64,000 nucleotides of DNA from Chryseobacterium endalhagicum (GCF_016745235.1 NZ_JAELVM010000001.1:819856-883855); one strand, 5' to 3'; counted from the stretch's first letter, positions 1 to 8,607 are shown. The notes: generated from the sequence alone by a model not told the origin. Made by a program: numbers and translations.

Positions 1-890
1 CTATAAAACGAGGCGGTTTACTTTTATTGGCTGCTTTTTTTATGAATTTCATGAAGTTCATTGTGCCCGCAGTTTTGGGCTTTGCTCCGGATAATTTTAT
101 TCAGAAATACGGTTGGCACGGCCCGATAGAACAACAGTATATGTATCTGGTCATGCTGGGAGATATCTTACAATTGGCGGGAATTTCTTTACTGTTTGTC
201 GGTTTTATCAGGGAATATATAAAAAACAAGTACGGTATTCTGGCTATAGGTTTGTTAATCGCATTAGTGTCCAGAGAACTGAGCAGAATTAATATCGATT
301 ATCCTGTAATTAATTATATTTCCGATCTTTTCTTCAGTAATGATTATCCTGCCTATATCTACTTCCCGGTCTTCCCATGGATGTCTTTTATCATCATCGG
401 AATGTTCTTCGGAAAATGGTATCTGGAACTGAATCACAACAGTGAAAAACTATTTAAGAAGATGCTGTATTTCGGACTCGTATTTGTAGCGGTTGGAGCT
501 CCTTTGGTTTTTCTTTATGAATCTTATAATTATAATGGTTTTTACCATATGGGACCCGGAGGTGTTATTTATTTTGCCGGTTGGACCCTGATTTTCCTGT
601 GGATTATTTTCAGAATCACCTTAAAAATGAAAGACAATAAATTCACCACAATCTTAAAATACTGCAGCAAAAACCTGACATCCATGTATATGATCCAGTG
701 GATATTGATTTCCTGGGGCAAAGGGATCTTCGGATACAGACAGCACGGGATCGGAGTTGTGCTGATTCTCATTGTGCTTTATATGATTCTGACGTTTTCA
801 GTTCAGAAATTACTGGATCTTGTAAGAAAGAAAAAGCCGGTGATTGCTCTTGAACAGCCTATTTCGGTGGATGAAACTGTCCTGAAGTAA
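1..890 (+). CDS. Membrane acyltransferase-like protein (HGSNAT/DUF1624 type), 5' end outside window
   Basis: The frame is open to the left edge, reading IKRGGLLLLAAFF before the first internal Met, so the N-terminus lies outside the window. About eight hydrophobic helices are visible, with polar loops. Overall it resembles the heparan-alpha-glucosaminide N-acetyltransferase-like (DUF1624/DUF5009) membrane family of Bacteroidota, which are predicted to acetylate sugars across the inner membrane. The family's N-terminal catalytic motifs are not in view, so the substrate cannot be guessed. The C-terminal 20 residues are a charged cytoplasmic tail. A general acyltransferase-3 protein is the main alternative. 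Confidence 0.6.
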   Translation, partial: IKRGGLLLLAAFFMNFMKFIVPAVLGFAPDNFIQKYGWHGPIEQQYMYLVMLGDILQLAGISLLFVGFIREYIKNKYGILAIGLLIALVSRELSRINIDYPVINYISDLFFSNDYPAYIYFPVFPWMSFIIIGMFFGKWYLELNHNSEKLFKKMLYFGLVFVAVGAPLVFLYESYNYNGFYHMGPGGVIYFAGWTLIFLWIIFRITLKMKDNKFTTILKYCSKNLTSMYMIQWILISWGKGIFGYRQHGIGVVLILIVLYMILTFSVQKLLDLVRKKKPVIALEQPISVDETVLK

Positions 891-1020
891 TAGGCTGCTT
901 GTTGCAGAGATAAAGAAAGCATTTTTTTCAATTCGATAAATTATTTTCATCAATCTTTTTTGTCATATAGGTTTGGCTTGCTTTATGTTATATCTATCCA
1001 AATAACTTAAAAAAAAGACA

Positions 1021-1353
1021 ATGAAAAAGAATGTATTAGCCTTATTAGCGTTCGGTTTATTTGCAACAACCGTTCATGCCCAGGAAACGATAAAAAAGGA
1101 AGCAAAAAATGTAGGCACTGCCATTGAAAAAGGGGCAAAAGCTACAGAAAAAGGAGTTAAAAATGGTGCAGAATGGGTTGGAGACAAAGCTAAAAAAGGA
1201 GCAACAGCTACAAGAAAAGGAGTTAAGAAAGGTACAAAATGGGTTGGTAAAACAGCAACCAAAGGTGCGAAAAGTGTTGAAAAAACCGCTGTAAAAGGTG
1301 CAGATGCAGTTGCAGATGGTTATAAAGATGTAAAATCAGATTTAAAAAAATAA
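1021..1353 (+). CDS. Exported Lys/Ala-rich repetitive small protein
   Basis: The 110-residue product starts with a signal peptide (MKKNVLALLAFGLFATTVHA, cleavage before QE). The rest is a degenerate 11-residue-type repeat rich in Lys, Ala, Gly and Thr, with the words KGAK, KGVKKG and EWVGDKAKKG recurring. This periodicity is typical of amphipathic, LEA- or apolipoprotein-like helices. No enzyme motif is present. It has its own terminator 20 bases downstream and is probably monocistronic. A structural or stress role in the periplasm is only a guess. Confidence 0.7.
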   Translation: MKKNVLALLAFGLFATTVHAQETIKKEAKNVGTAIEKGAKATEKGVKNGAEWVGDKAKKGATATRKGVKKGTKWVGKTATKGAKSVEKTAVKGADAVADGYKDVKSDLKK

Positions 1354-1375
1354 TTTTCACGAAAAATATAAAAAG

Positions 1376-1406
1376 CTCCCTGGATATATTGTCCGGGGAG
1401 TTTTTT
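1376..1406 (+). terminator. Rho-independent terminator
   Basis: A 10-bp stem (CTCCCTGGAT pairing with GTCCGGGGAG through G-T pairs) is followed by six T. It lies just after the Lys/Ala-rich protein gene. Confidence 0.8.
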
Positions 1407-1475
1407 GTTCTTCTTTAAAACTAAAAACAGCAGTTAACAAATTTTTCTATTTTTGCGAAAAATAAATAACTCCAC

Positions 1476-3212
1476 ATGAATCATATGTACTCAAAAAAAC
1501 AATCCTATATCATAGGTTTTTCTTCTTTTTTTCTTTCATTATTGGGAATGATTGCCATAGTAAAGACGTATTATGTAATCAAAAATGCTACTGTTTATGG
1601 TGTGGAAACAACGAAATCAGACAGCATATTCTGGCTCTTCAAACCATTGTATCTTTTGTTGGGAACTACAAAAACAGCTTTTGATGTATGGGAGTTCTTT
1701 ATTCTTACCATGTTGTTTTTAGGCAGCATTATTTTCTTTATCAAAAAAGGGAAAGACACAAGGCTCATTGCATTTGCTTTTTCTGTCATCTTAATTTCAA
1801 ATCTGGTAAGTGTTCCCAGTTTTATCATTTATATCATAAGAAGTATTTTAAAGATCGGAGGCGGAGTAAAACTACATTATTTTGTTTTTATCAATGCAGT
1901 ACTTTCATTGGTTTATGTAGTCCTTAGTTTTTATATATTGAAAACCATAAAAAAAGCGAAAACGTTGGAGGCAGCTACTACAGAAACGGGAACTACGATT
2001 AAAGATACTCCGAAAGGGCAGCGGTTTTTCCATTTTATCATTGATACGTTGATTATGCTTTTGGTATTTTTCCCTTTATTGATGATTATTTTGGATGCTT
2101 CCTCAAAAAGTCATTTTTTAAAAGTTTTTCTTAAAAATGAATTTGCTTTACTGGCATTTATTTTTATTCTGAGGATGATCTATTATCCTTTCTTTGAAAT
2201 CGTTTTTGGATCTACGCCGGCAAAATTCCTTACAGAATCCAGAGTTATTAATTATCTGGCCAAGCATCCGTCCGGTTCAAATATTTTTCAGAGAACTCTG
2301 TGCAGAAGTATTCCTTTTAATCCGGTATCATTTTTATGGAAAACAGGATGGCATGATTCCTTATCCAATACCCATGTGGTAAAAGAAAAACGAACAGGAT
2401 TCAAAGCTTCTTATCTCCTGCTGGTATTACTGGTTTTTATTCCTTATATCGCATTTTATTACTTTGGAGATAAAATGATTGAAAATTATGAAACAAAGAA
2501 AGAAAATAAACTGACTCAGGATTTTATTTACAGCTTTAATGCAAACAGTATTCAGAATATCAATTCAGATCAGGCTTACGTTTTGAGGGATTTGGGATAT
2601 CATGATTACGAAGTGGTCATTTTGAAAGTGGAAAAAGTAAATGGAAGCGAAGTGATCTGTAAAAAGATTATTCAGCCGAAAACATATACCGCAAGCTTTC
2701 TGAGTGTGAGAGAAGCTTATCGACAGCAAAAAGATACTGCACAGACTTATATTCTGGATAAGAAGGATTTTCTGAACGCTGCTCCAAAAAACCTTAATGA
2801 AATGGATGATCTCCTCAGGAATGCGGTAGATTTCTTTAAAAACGGCAAAAGATATGAAATCAGCAATATCTACACACTGAGTTCTCCCATTCTTGAAGAA
2901 CCCAACTTCTGGTCAGAAGATGAATTCCGCAGAACCTCAATCGGAATTATTTTCCGGAATTATGGAAAAAGTGGGAAAATAGTTTCCGTGAAAAACCTTG
3001 GAGGTGAAGTAAAATGGACCGATCATTTTCCGGTTGAAATCAAAAATCCGGAGACCGATGGTAATATTTATCTGAAAGCAGAAAATCTAAAACCAAATGA
3101 AGGCTTTTCCGTTGAAATTCTGGTAGAAGATTCATTGAAACACCGCCAGTTATACAGAGTTGACAGAAAGAGTAATCCTTATACACGCTTTAATATTTAC
3201 CAACTTAAATAA
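1476..3212 (+). CDS. RDD-family membrane protein with large C-terminal domain
   Basis: The 578-residue protein has three or four N-terminal helices (about 10-150). A typical RDD domain follows at about 180-290, with the R-F-F-H-F-I-I-D start, the Y-Y-P-F-F-E segment and the T-P-A-K-F motif. After one more helix near 310-330 comes a roughly 250-residue soluble domain, probably extracytoplasmic. RDD proteins are poorly characterised membrane proteins, some linked to ion transport; the C-terminal domain is not recognised. A -7 box (TATTTTTG) at 1448-1455 precedes the ATG. A second Met three codons later could be the true start. Confidence 0.75.
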   Translation: MNHMYSKKQSYIIGFSSFFLSLLGMIAIVKTYYVIKNATVYGVETTKSDSIFWLFKPLYLLLGTTKTAFDVWEFFILTMLFLGSIIFFIKKGKDTRLIAFAFSVILISNLVSVPSFIIYIIRSILKIGGGVKLHYFVFINAVLSLVYVVLSFYILKTIKKAKTLEAATTETGTTIKDTPKGQRFFHFIIDTLIMLLVFFPLLMIILDASSKSHFLKVFLKNEFALLAFIFILRMIYYPFFEIVFGSTPAKFLTESRVINYLAKHPSGSNIFQRTLCRSIPFNPVSFLWKTGWHDSLSNTHVVKEKRTGFKASYLLLVLLVFIPYIAFYYFGDKMIENYETKKENKLTQDFIYSFNANSIQNINSDQAYVLRDLGYHDYEVVILKVEKVNGSEVICKKIIQPKTYTASFLSVREAYRQQKDTAQTYILDKKDFLNAAPKNLNEMDDLLRNAVDFFKNGKRYEISNIYTLSSPILEEPNFWSEDEFRRTSIGIIFRNYGKSGKIVSVKNLGGEVKWTDHFPVEIKNPETDGNIYLKAENLKPNEGFSVEILVEDSLKHRQLYRVDRKSNPYTRFNIYQLK

Positions 3213-3218
3213 TAAAAA

Positions 3219-3241
3219 CTCCCCGGAAATTATCCGGGGAG
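3219..3241. terminator. Bidirectional terminator between convergent genes
   Basis: The arms CTCCCCGGA and TCCGGGGAG form a strong hairpin. It is flanked by a T-rich tail on the plus side and by a five-T tail on the minus side. It serves the RDD gene (+) and the CDCL operon (-). Confidence 0.85.
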
Positions 3242-3306
3242 CTTTTGTTCAGATTAAAACCCAAAAAATATTTTATAATCTGATCATACATCTGTAAAGT
3301 ATCTTA

Positions 3307-4773
3307 TTAATCGATGACAAGATAATTGTACTTGTCGCTTGGAGCAATGCTGTATTCCACATTTTCTGTATAGATCGGTACCACTTCACACCCGAATCTA
3401 CCCCTTGGCACACAAGGTCCGTTCTCGCGGGACAATACCTGATTGGGAAGGCTCATATTAATATTCATTCCGGCATTTTGAAGGATGATAGGCTCGTTAG
3501 TGGTAGTGTAGGTCCATGGTCCATTCATGCCGCTGTTTTTGCGTCCTACTTTTGATATTTTGTTGATCACGAAGCGGATGGCGGGATGGGCAATCGTATT
3601 CGTCTGGCTCTTGCTGGAATAGAAGTACAGTTTTAAATCTACATTTCTGTTGCGGCCGCTTGTGACATTTTCTTTCACCAGTTTTACGTATACCGGAGGA
3701 TTTTTAATATCAAACTTAAAGGTAGTTCTCACCGGAGAATTGTCTTTCAGGTAAGAATAGGAGCAGAAAATAGGAACACCCGGCTGACTTTTAGAGAAAG
3801 TTCCTTTTGAAATATGATTCACAAAAGCTTCATACCCTTTGAATGACTGGGCTGCCGTTACTCCGCTTCCTCCAATTAAATAAAGATTGAAATCCGCACC
3901 GTTCAGGAAGTTTTTTTCATCCTGTGTCAGGTAGCTTTCCCCTTTTACGAATAATTTATTGAAAGATTCGTTAATGGTTGTTCTTGCTGTTTCTGCCAGC
4001 TCATTGGTCTCAATGGTCAGAACGCCCATTCTTCCGTAAGAAATAGAGTTCACATACACAGGCTCCACACCGCCGGTATCAAGATTTGTGTCATTGATCA
4101 GTGATCCCGGAGGAATATCCATATCCAGCGTGAAAGAAGTCTGATAAAATTTCACATAAAATCCTGTTCTTTTGGCGATCATTCCTTCTTCAATATTCGT
4201 AGTAGAAGAACTTTTTCCAAACAGTGATCTCGTATTCACATTAGATCCGAAAGCTACTTTAAGCTCATCATAAGACGTGAATTGTTCAACACTGTAGCTC
4301 AGCGTTCCGTTTTGAGTGAAATCCGCAGACTGAATATAATCCTGTACAAGCTGTCTCGTTTTGGATAAAGAAGGCTGATCAATTGTAAATGCCGTTTTCT
4401 TATTCAGAGCGGGAATAGACATAGAAACCGTAACAGGCTTTACCGAAGCTGTAATTGGCTTAAAATTCATATCCTGTATAGAATTTCCCTTCAGAAGAGA
4501 TCCCGGAAAAATATACATCTGTAAATGAGGAAGAACGATAGATTCCGAAGATTCAAACTCTTTGGTTTCAGTAAATTCTTCCGCATTGCCGCCTTTTGCA
4601 GACATGCTTCTGTTTTTGCCGGAAAGGGCAGATGGATATGTTCCGAATGACGTGATATTAACCACCTGGGGTGCACGGGTCATTTCCTGGGTTTCAGGCC
4701 TCTCCAGGTCATTTGCACAACTTGATAAAGCAGCCATAGAGATGGCTGCCATTATATACTTCAGTTTTTTCAT
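3307..4773 (-). CDS. CDC-like (thiol-activated cytolysin family) lipoprotein, long form
   Basis: The 488-residue protein has an SPII signal ending in ALSSC (Cys19). Residues about 110-355 carry hallmarks of the cholesterol-dependent cytolysin core: PVYVNSISYGR (YGR at 246-248), the LYLIGG glycine pair (301-302), and QPGVPIFCSYSYLKDN. These match the order VSN.AYGR / VVLGG / YPISYTSVFLKDN of classical CDCs (family knowledge). About 130 residues follow where CDC domain 4 would sit, but the Trp-rich undecapeptide is absent. Cys454 and Cys462 could form a disulfide. The gene starts two bases after the short paralogue's stop, so the two are co-transcribed and probably translationally coupled. By analogy with long/short CDCL pairs in Elizabethkingia (from memory), it may be one half of a two-component pore. 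Confidence 0.85.
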   Translation of the reverse strand: MKKLKYIMAAISMAALSSCANDLERPETQEMTRAPQVVNITSFGTYPSALSGKNRSMSAKGGNAEEFTETKEFESSESIVLPHLQMYIFPGSLLKGNSIQDMNFKPITASVKPVTVSMSIPALNKKTAFTIDQPSLSKTRQLVQDYIQSADFTQNGTLSYSVEQFTSYDELKVAFGSNVNTRSLFGKSSSTTNIEEGMIAKRTGFYVKFYQTSFTLDMDIPPGSLINDTNLDTGGVEPVYVNSISYGRMGVLTIETNELAETARTTINESFNKLFVKGESYLTQDEKNFLNGADFNLYLIGGSGVTAAQSFKGYEAFVNHISKGTFSKSQPGVPIFCSYSYLKDNSPVRTTFKFDIKNPPVYVKLVKENVTSGRNRNVDLKLYFYSSKSQTNTIAHPAIRFVINKISKVGRKNSGMNGPWTYTTTNEPIILQNAGMNINMSLPNQVLSRENGPCVPRGRFGCEVVPIYTENVEYSIAPSDKYNYLVID

Positions 4774-4775
4774 GA

Positions 4776-5852
4776 TTATTTTTCTACCGTAAACGTTGTA
4801 TAATATACAGAGTTGTCTCCTGCATGAGCCGCTGTAAAGTTAATCGGAACTCCCGGAGCATTGGCAGTAAACTGACCTCCATTCACGATAAAGTTAATGA
4901 AGCCCGTATAACCCTGTACCACCTGTACGGCATCAGATCCGATCCCTCCCAGAATGTAAACTTTCAGATCAGACTCTTCAAGGATTTTTTTACTCTGAAC
5001 GTCAATGCTGATGGAACCGTTCACCATTTTAGCATTCAAAGCAGCTTTTAAAGCAAAAGCGGTTTCGTTGTAAGAATAGTCGGATTCCAGAGAGATGATT
5101 CCCAGTCTTCCGTAAGTGATAGAGTTGATATACACCGGGTTTTTAGAGGCGGCAAGATTCAGATCAGTCTCATTTTTGAAAATATTTCCGTTATCCGGAA
5201 TATCCATATCGATGGTGAAATTCTTCTGCGTGAACTTAGCAAAGATCCCTGTGTTTTTCTTCACCTTATTGTTGCTCCCGCTGATATCGATGCTGAAGAT
5301 ACTTCCGATATTTACATTAGCTCCGAATGCAATCTTAAGTTCGCTGTAATAAGAGAACTGTTTGATGTTATAATCAAAAGCTAAAGACTGCTGACCGCTG
5401 AAATTAGCGCTCTGCATCGCCTTGAAGATAGAAGATCTCATGCTCGAAAGCGTAGGCTTTTCAATGGTATCCACAATAAAATCAGATGGGAATGAGTAAG
5501 AAACCGTGATCGGCTTTACAGGATAAGAGATGGGCGTGTACGAAAGATTGTCCAGCGTTGTAGAATTATAAACTCCTCCTATAAATGTTTTGTTAGGTGA
5601 TGTTACCACCATTTGATCACTGTTCAGAGTAACGGTTGTCGTTTTCTGGCTCCCGGTCACATCTTTTCCTCCTGCAAATATTTCATCATAATTTAAATAC
5701 TTTGAAGGCAAAGCGACCACAGGATTTTTACCTTGTGATACTTTGGCGGCATCTGAAACGGTTTGGGTTTCTTCATTCATTTCCTGGCTGCAGGAAATAG
5801 TAGTAATAGTGGCTGCAACTAATAATGTTACAGGTAAAATGATTCTTTTCAT
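4776..5852 (-). CDS. CDC-like lipoprotein, short form lacking domain 4
   Basis: Starting at MKRIILP gives 358 residues with a lipobox at ITTISC (Cys21). A longer frame to 5873 is open, but its extra codons run into a -7 promoter box at 5871-5878, so the downstream ATG is chosen. The protein keeps the CDC core motifs: NPVYINSITYGRLG, VYILGGIGSD and APGVPINFTA. It stops right after the segment equivalent to residue 355 of the long form, so domain 4 is missing. It is the first gene of the pair and has a clear promoter. In family terms it is the expected partner that lacks a membrane-recognition domain. Confidence 0.85.
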   Translation of the reverse strand: MKRIILPVTLLVAATITTISCSQEMNEETQTVSDAAKVSQGKNPVVALPSKYLNYDEIFAGGKDVTGSQKTTTVTLNSDQMVVTSPNKTFIGGVYNSTTLDNLSYTPISYPVKPITVSYSFPSDFIVDTIEKPTLSSMRSSIFKAMQSANFSGQQSLAFDYNIKQFSYYSELKIAFGANVNIGSIFSIDISGSNNKVKKNTGIFAKFTQKNFTIDMDIPDNGNIFKNETDLNLAASKNPVYINSITYGRLGIISLESDYSYNETAFALKAALNAKMVNGSISIDVQSKKILEESDLKVYILGGIGSDAVQVVQGYTGFINFIVNGGQFTANAPGVPINFTAAHAGDNSVYYTTFTVEK

Positions 5853-5870
5853 GTTTAAAGTTTGAGTTCC

Positions 5871-5906
5871 CAAAAGTATATTTTTTACACGATGTAGTGA
5901 AATATA
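5871..5906 (-). promoter_or_regulatory. Promoter/operator block of the CDCL operon
   Basis: On the minus strand the block ends in the -7 box TACTTTTG (5871-5878). It contains TTTCACTACATCGTGTAAA upstream, in place of a normal -33 TTTG. The 36 bases match 6700-6735 at 33 positions, with no gaps. Twenty bases separate TTTC from the -7 box in both copies. Confidence 0.7.
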
Positions 5907-6006
5907 TTTAAATTAAATCTTTGTTAACCATTATTAACAGAAGGTTAAATAAACATAAGTGTTTGATTACACTTTAAATACTTCTCTTAATAGTGATAAA
6001 TGTCAT

Positions 6007-6037
6007 AAAAAACTCCCCCAATAAGTTGTTGGGGGAG
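6007..6037 (-). terminator. Terminator after the small lipoprotein gene
   Basis: CTCCCCCAA pairs with TTGGGGGAG (6013-6037), and a six-T tail follows on the minus strand. It separates the upstream lipoprotein unit from the CDCL operon. Confidence 0.85.
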
Positions 6038-6085
6038 GCTGTTTTCAAATCAATAAGTGATCTGATTACACATCGTCAAAATAAT

Positions 6086-6685
6086 TTATAAATTCTTATA
6101 GTAATAATCTACATTCGTCCATATGATATCATCTCCGGTTTCAGTCATTTCCAAAGGATTACTGAAAACACCATTCCCGAAAATATCCTGATAACCAGTA
6201 TCTCCAAAAACAGCTTTCTGGGAAATTGTCAGAGCATTTACATTTTCCCGCGGCATTTTTTTGATGTACCGGAATGATCTTTTTAAAGTAAATGAAGCTT
6301 CACTTTTATTAAACAACCCGATAAAGCTCAATCCGTTGTTTTCGTTGATAAATACAGAGTCTTTCTCGATCTTCATGCTGTACGTAAGATCTGCTGAACC
6401 TCCCGAAATCAGCTGTAGGGAATTGTTTTTCAGATCAAGACTTATTTTCTTCCACGCAGGTTCCTGGTAAGTGCTCCAGTAGTGCTTGAGGTAAGACTCT
6501 GCAGGGCTGGTCTTTTGGCCGGAAGGACCCTTATACGCTGAAATACTTTGTACAGCATAGCTTTTATAATCAAAAGCATATACATCTTTTTCCGCAGGCC
6601 TTGGATTTTCAGTAACAGAATCATCATTTTCGCTGCATGAGATCATCGGCAGAGCTATTAAAATAAGTAGGGGAAAGTATTTCAT
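6086..6685 (-). CDS. Lipoprotein of unknown function, co-regulated with the CDCL pair
   Basis: The start is MKYFPLLILIALPMISC, giving 199 residues with a lipobox Cys17. The frame is open further upstream, but those codons overlap a promoter at 6700-6735. The mature protein has no recognised motif; it looks like an alternating beta-rich small domain. It is a separate transcription unit from the CDCL genes (own promoter and terminator) but carries almost the same promoter block. A role as immunity or accessory lipoprotein for the CDCLs is an inference from that co-regulation alone. Confidence 0.7.
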   Translation of the reverse strand: MKYFPLLILIALPMISCSENDDSVTENPRPAEKDVYAFDYKSYAVQSISAYKGPSGQKTSPAESYLKHYWSTYQEPAWKKISLDLKNNSLQLISGGSADLTYSMKIEKDSVFINENNGLSFIGLFNKSEASFTLKRSFRYIKKMPRENVNALTISQKAVFGDTGYQDIFGNGVFSNPLEMTETGDDIIWTNVDYYYKNL

Positions 6686-6699
6686 TAAGATTTTTTTTG

Positions 6700-6735
6700 C
6701 AAAAATATATATTTTACACCATGTAGTGAAATATA
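6700..6735 (-). promoter_or_regulatory. Promoter/operator block matching the CDCL promoter
   Basis: This contains the -7 box TATTTTTG (6700-6707) and TTTCACTACATGGTGTAAA. It differs from 5871-5906 at only three of 36 positions. The sequence beyond the block on both sides is unrelated, which argues for functional conservation rather than a recent duplication. Confidence 0.7.
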
Positions 6736-6945
6736 ATTCAATGAAATTTTGCAGATAAAATATCATCGGTACAATCTTTCAATGCATGCAGATTTTAATC
6801 AATTAAAAAACATAGGATTTTAGGAAGCATTTATCTGAACGTTCTTCAATTTTATCGGAGATAAAATCCTTGCGCCTTAATAACATAACATTTTCAAATA
6901 TCTTGCGTCTTTGCGGTTTCCAACAAAATCTTCAGCTATGGAAAT

Positions 6946-6978
6946 AAAAAAACTCCCCAGACAAAAACGCCTGAGGAG
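6946..6978 (-). terminator. Terminator of the peptide/DUF operon
   Basis: CTCCTCAG pairs with CTGGGGAG (one G-T pair) around a ten-base loop, followed by seven T on the minus strand. Confidence 0.8.
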
Positions 6979-7002
6979 CCTATTTACAAATTAAATTATT
7001 TC

Positions 7003-7398
7003 TTACTTACCGAAAAAAATCTCATCCTGTTTTTGCTGTTCATTATAAACGAACTGGAAACTTTCGGGCATATACTGGTAAAGAAGCCTCCAATGCTGGA
7101 TTTTAGCATGCTTTTTAAAACTTTCAAAAGACCGTACAAACAGGTTTTCGATCACGGTTCTTACATAAGAATCCCCGTTTCTGTAGATCCAGTCCATCAG
7201 TTTGATGTGATGGGCTATAATATAGATCTTCGATTCCTGCAGCATATTCTTCAGATAGTTAATCGTAGCCTGAATGACGCCGGCAAAGTTCTCCTGAACA
7301 GATAACTGTGTGATTTCATTTCGAAGTGGTGGATAGAAAAATTTTAAGTATTCAACAGCTATTTTTTGATTAATAGTTTGCATTTGTACTTTCATCAT
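7003..7398 (-). CDS. Small helical cytoplasmic protein (DUF7674-like), copy 2
   Basis: The 131-residue protein has no signal or membrane segment. It is a paralogue of the product at 7659-8015: the stretch MDWIYRNGDSYVRTVIENLF lines up with MDKIYTDGDIALKNAVEGVF, followed in both by a Ser-Phe/Leu-Asp-rich helix. I associate this pattern with DUF7674 of Bacteroidota, but the name is from memory. It is preceded by a 43-codon membrane peptide gene, as in the other copy. Function is unknown. Confidence 0.65.
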   Translation of the reverse strand: MMKVQMQTINQKIAVEYLKFFYPPLRNEITQLSVQENFAGVIQATINYLKNMLQESKIYIIAHHIKLMDWIYRNGDSYVRTVIENLFVRSFESFKKHAKIQHWRLLYQYMPESFQFVYNEQQKQDEIFFGK

Positions 7399-7446
7399 AA
7401 TTAATATTTTTCAGTATTTATCTTGCAGCGAAATGTGTACCAAAAT

Positions 7447-7578
7447 CTACAGCATGGCCGCAAAAATAAAAACACCGATAATCACAGCGATATGAGTGAC
7501 TAAAACCTCTGTATTGTGCCTGTTAGTCGTGGTTTTCCATGTTTTCCAGTCAGATATTCTTCTTATTTTTGTTTTCAT
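7447..7578 (-). CDS. 43-residue single-helix membrane peptide
   Basis: A complete frame runs from ATG (7578) to TAG. It begins MKTKIRRISDWKTWKTTTNR, a basic N-terminus, and continues into a single hydrophobic helix (about residues 27-43). It sits 63 bases after the 118-residue paralogue and 48 bases before the 131-residue one, all on the minus strand. The 53-residue peptide at 8021-8182 has the same layout of basic head then one helix. The position before a paralogous partner in both modules supports it being a real gene. Confidence 0.6.
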   Translation of the reverse strand: MKTKIRRISDWKTWKTTTNRHNTEVLVTHIAVIIGVFIFAAML

Positions 7579-7658
7579 AATCTATTGATTTTAAGTGATT
7601 TTAATTTTTTAACGAATATTTTTTTGTAATGAAACAGGTGAAAAATGTAATGAAAAGA

Positions 7659-8015
7659 TCAGGTGCCATGGCTGTAAATCTGTCTGGAATAGCTTTGCTG
7701 CAGCTCTTTTGACAGATGACTGAATATCACTTTCCTGTATTCTCCCGTGCAAAAAGCTGTAAAATTGTCCAGAGAATAAATAAAAACACCTTCAACTGCA
7801 TTTTTTAAAGCAATATCACCATCGGTGTAAATTTTGTCCATCTTTAAAAGGCTTTTAAATAAAATATTCCGGTCATTCTGTCGGACCATCGATTTAATGC
7901 GGTCCGTGAATGTGCGGATCACAAGGTAAGAATTTTGGGATGCGTCCTTTGTAAGGTCACTTTCAAAATCAGGAATAATCTCCGTGATTTCCTGAACAGC
8001 TTCTGAATAGTTCAT
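7659..8015 (-). CDS. Small helical cytoplasmic protein (DUF7674-like), copy 1
   Basis: The 118-residue protein is acidic near the N-terminus and helical throughout. It contains MDKIYTDGDIALKNAVEGVF and then IYSLDNF, the conserved core shared with the 131-residue copy downstream. Its ATG lies five bases after the stop of the 53-residue membrane peptide, suggesting coupling. No catalytic motif is seen. Confidence 0.65.
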   Translation of the reverse strand: MNYSEAVQEITEIIPDFESDLTKDASQNSYLVIRTFTDRIKSMVRQNDRNILFKSLLKMDKIYTDGDIALKNAVEGVFIYSLDNFTAFCTGEYRKVIFSHLSKELQQSYSRQIYSHGT

Positions 8016-8020
8016 ATGAT

Positions 8021-8182
8021 TTAATGATTTTGTTCTAGAATTTTAATGATGGCTCCAAAGATGAAAACGGTCAGAAAAGCCACGAAAAGCAGATGGTACG
8101 GCTTCAGCCATTTCGGAGTTTTCGGTCCTCTGCTTTTTAATCTTCTTAACTTGTCGATGCGGTTTAGGGTCTTTAAGTCCAT
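8021..8182 (-). CDS. 53-residue single-helix membrane peptide
   Basis: The frame runs from ATG at 8182 to TAA at 8021. The head is strongly basic (MDLKTLNRIDKLRRLKSRG). One hydrophobic helix follows (about 30-47), then a short polar tail. It is tightly coupled to the 118-residue gene. It looks like a membrane anchor or signal peptide-like partner for the soluble protein, but nothing proves interaction. Confidence 0.6.
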   Translation of the reverse strand: MDLKTLNRIDKLRRLKSRGPKTPKWLKPYHLLFVAFLTVFIFGAIIKILEQNH

Positions 8183-8607
8183 TGTATAGGTTTTGAAGAT
8201 CCTGATGCCAACGCTGTTCCTTTAAAATGGATTTGAATTAAATCAATTGAAAATCAGTAATTTGGTTGATTTTATTAAATTTGAAAATCTGAAAATACCT
8301 GTCAAAATGATAAGGTTTTTATCAAAATGAATCAGATGCATAGTAGAGTAGAGAGAAGAGCTGTGTATAGGAAACAACAAAGCTGCCTGATTAAGACAGC
8401 TTCCGTTTGCGTTTTTACCTTCCTGCAGGCTTATAATTACTGACCAAAGCCAGTTTTAAATTTTTTTACTTCCCGTTTGAGTCCGGGATCATCCGTGTTT
8501 AATCTGAAATAATTTTTCCGATGGTGTCATCAGTTGCAAAGATGTACTTTTGGCCGGAATCCTGAAAGGTTTAAAGCAGACAAAAAATGGTAAAAAAAGG
8601 ACACCTT
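8183..8607. other. Intergenic region, 425 bp
   Basis: No convincing gene is seen. A weak hairpin (AAGCTG / CAGCTT, 8380-8402) lies in the middle. The left part should hold the promoter of the peptide/DUF operon, but I cannot point to a clear -7 box. Confidence 0.5.

Noticed and set aside
8400..8560. Possible small gene in the gap after the AraC gene
   Set aside because: Short frames in this part are interrupted by stops and lack start codons. Nothing is conserved with neighbours.
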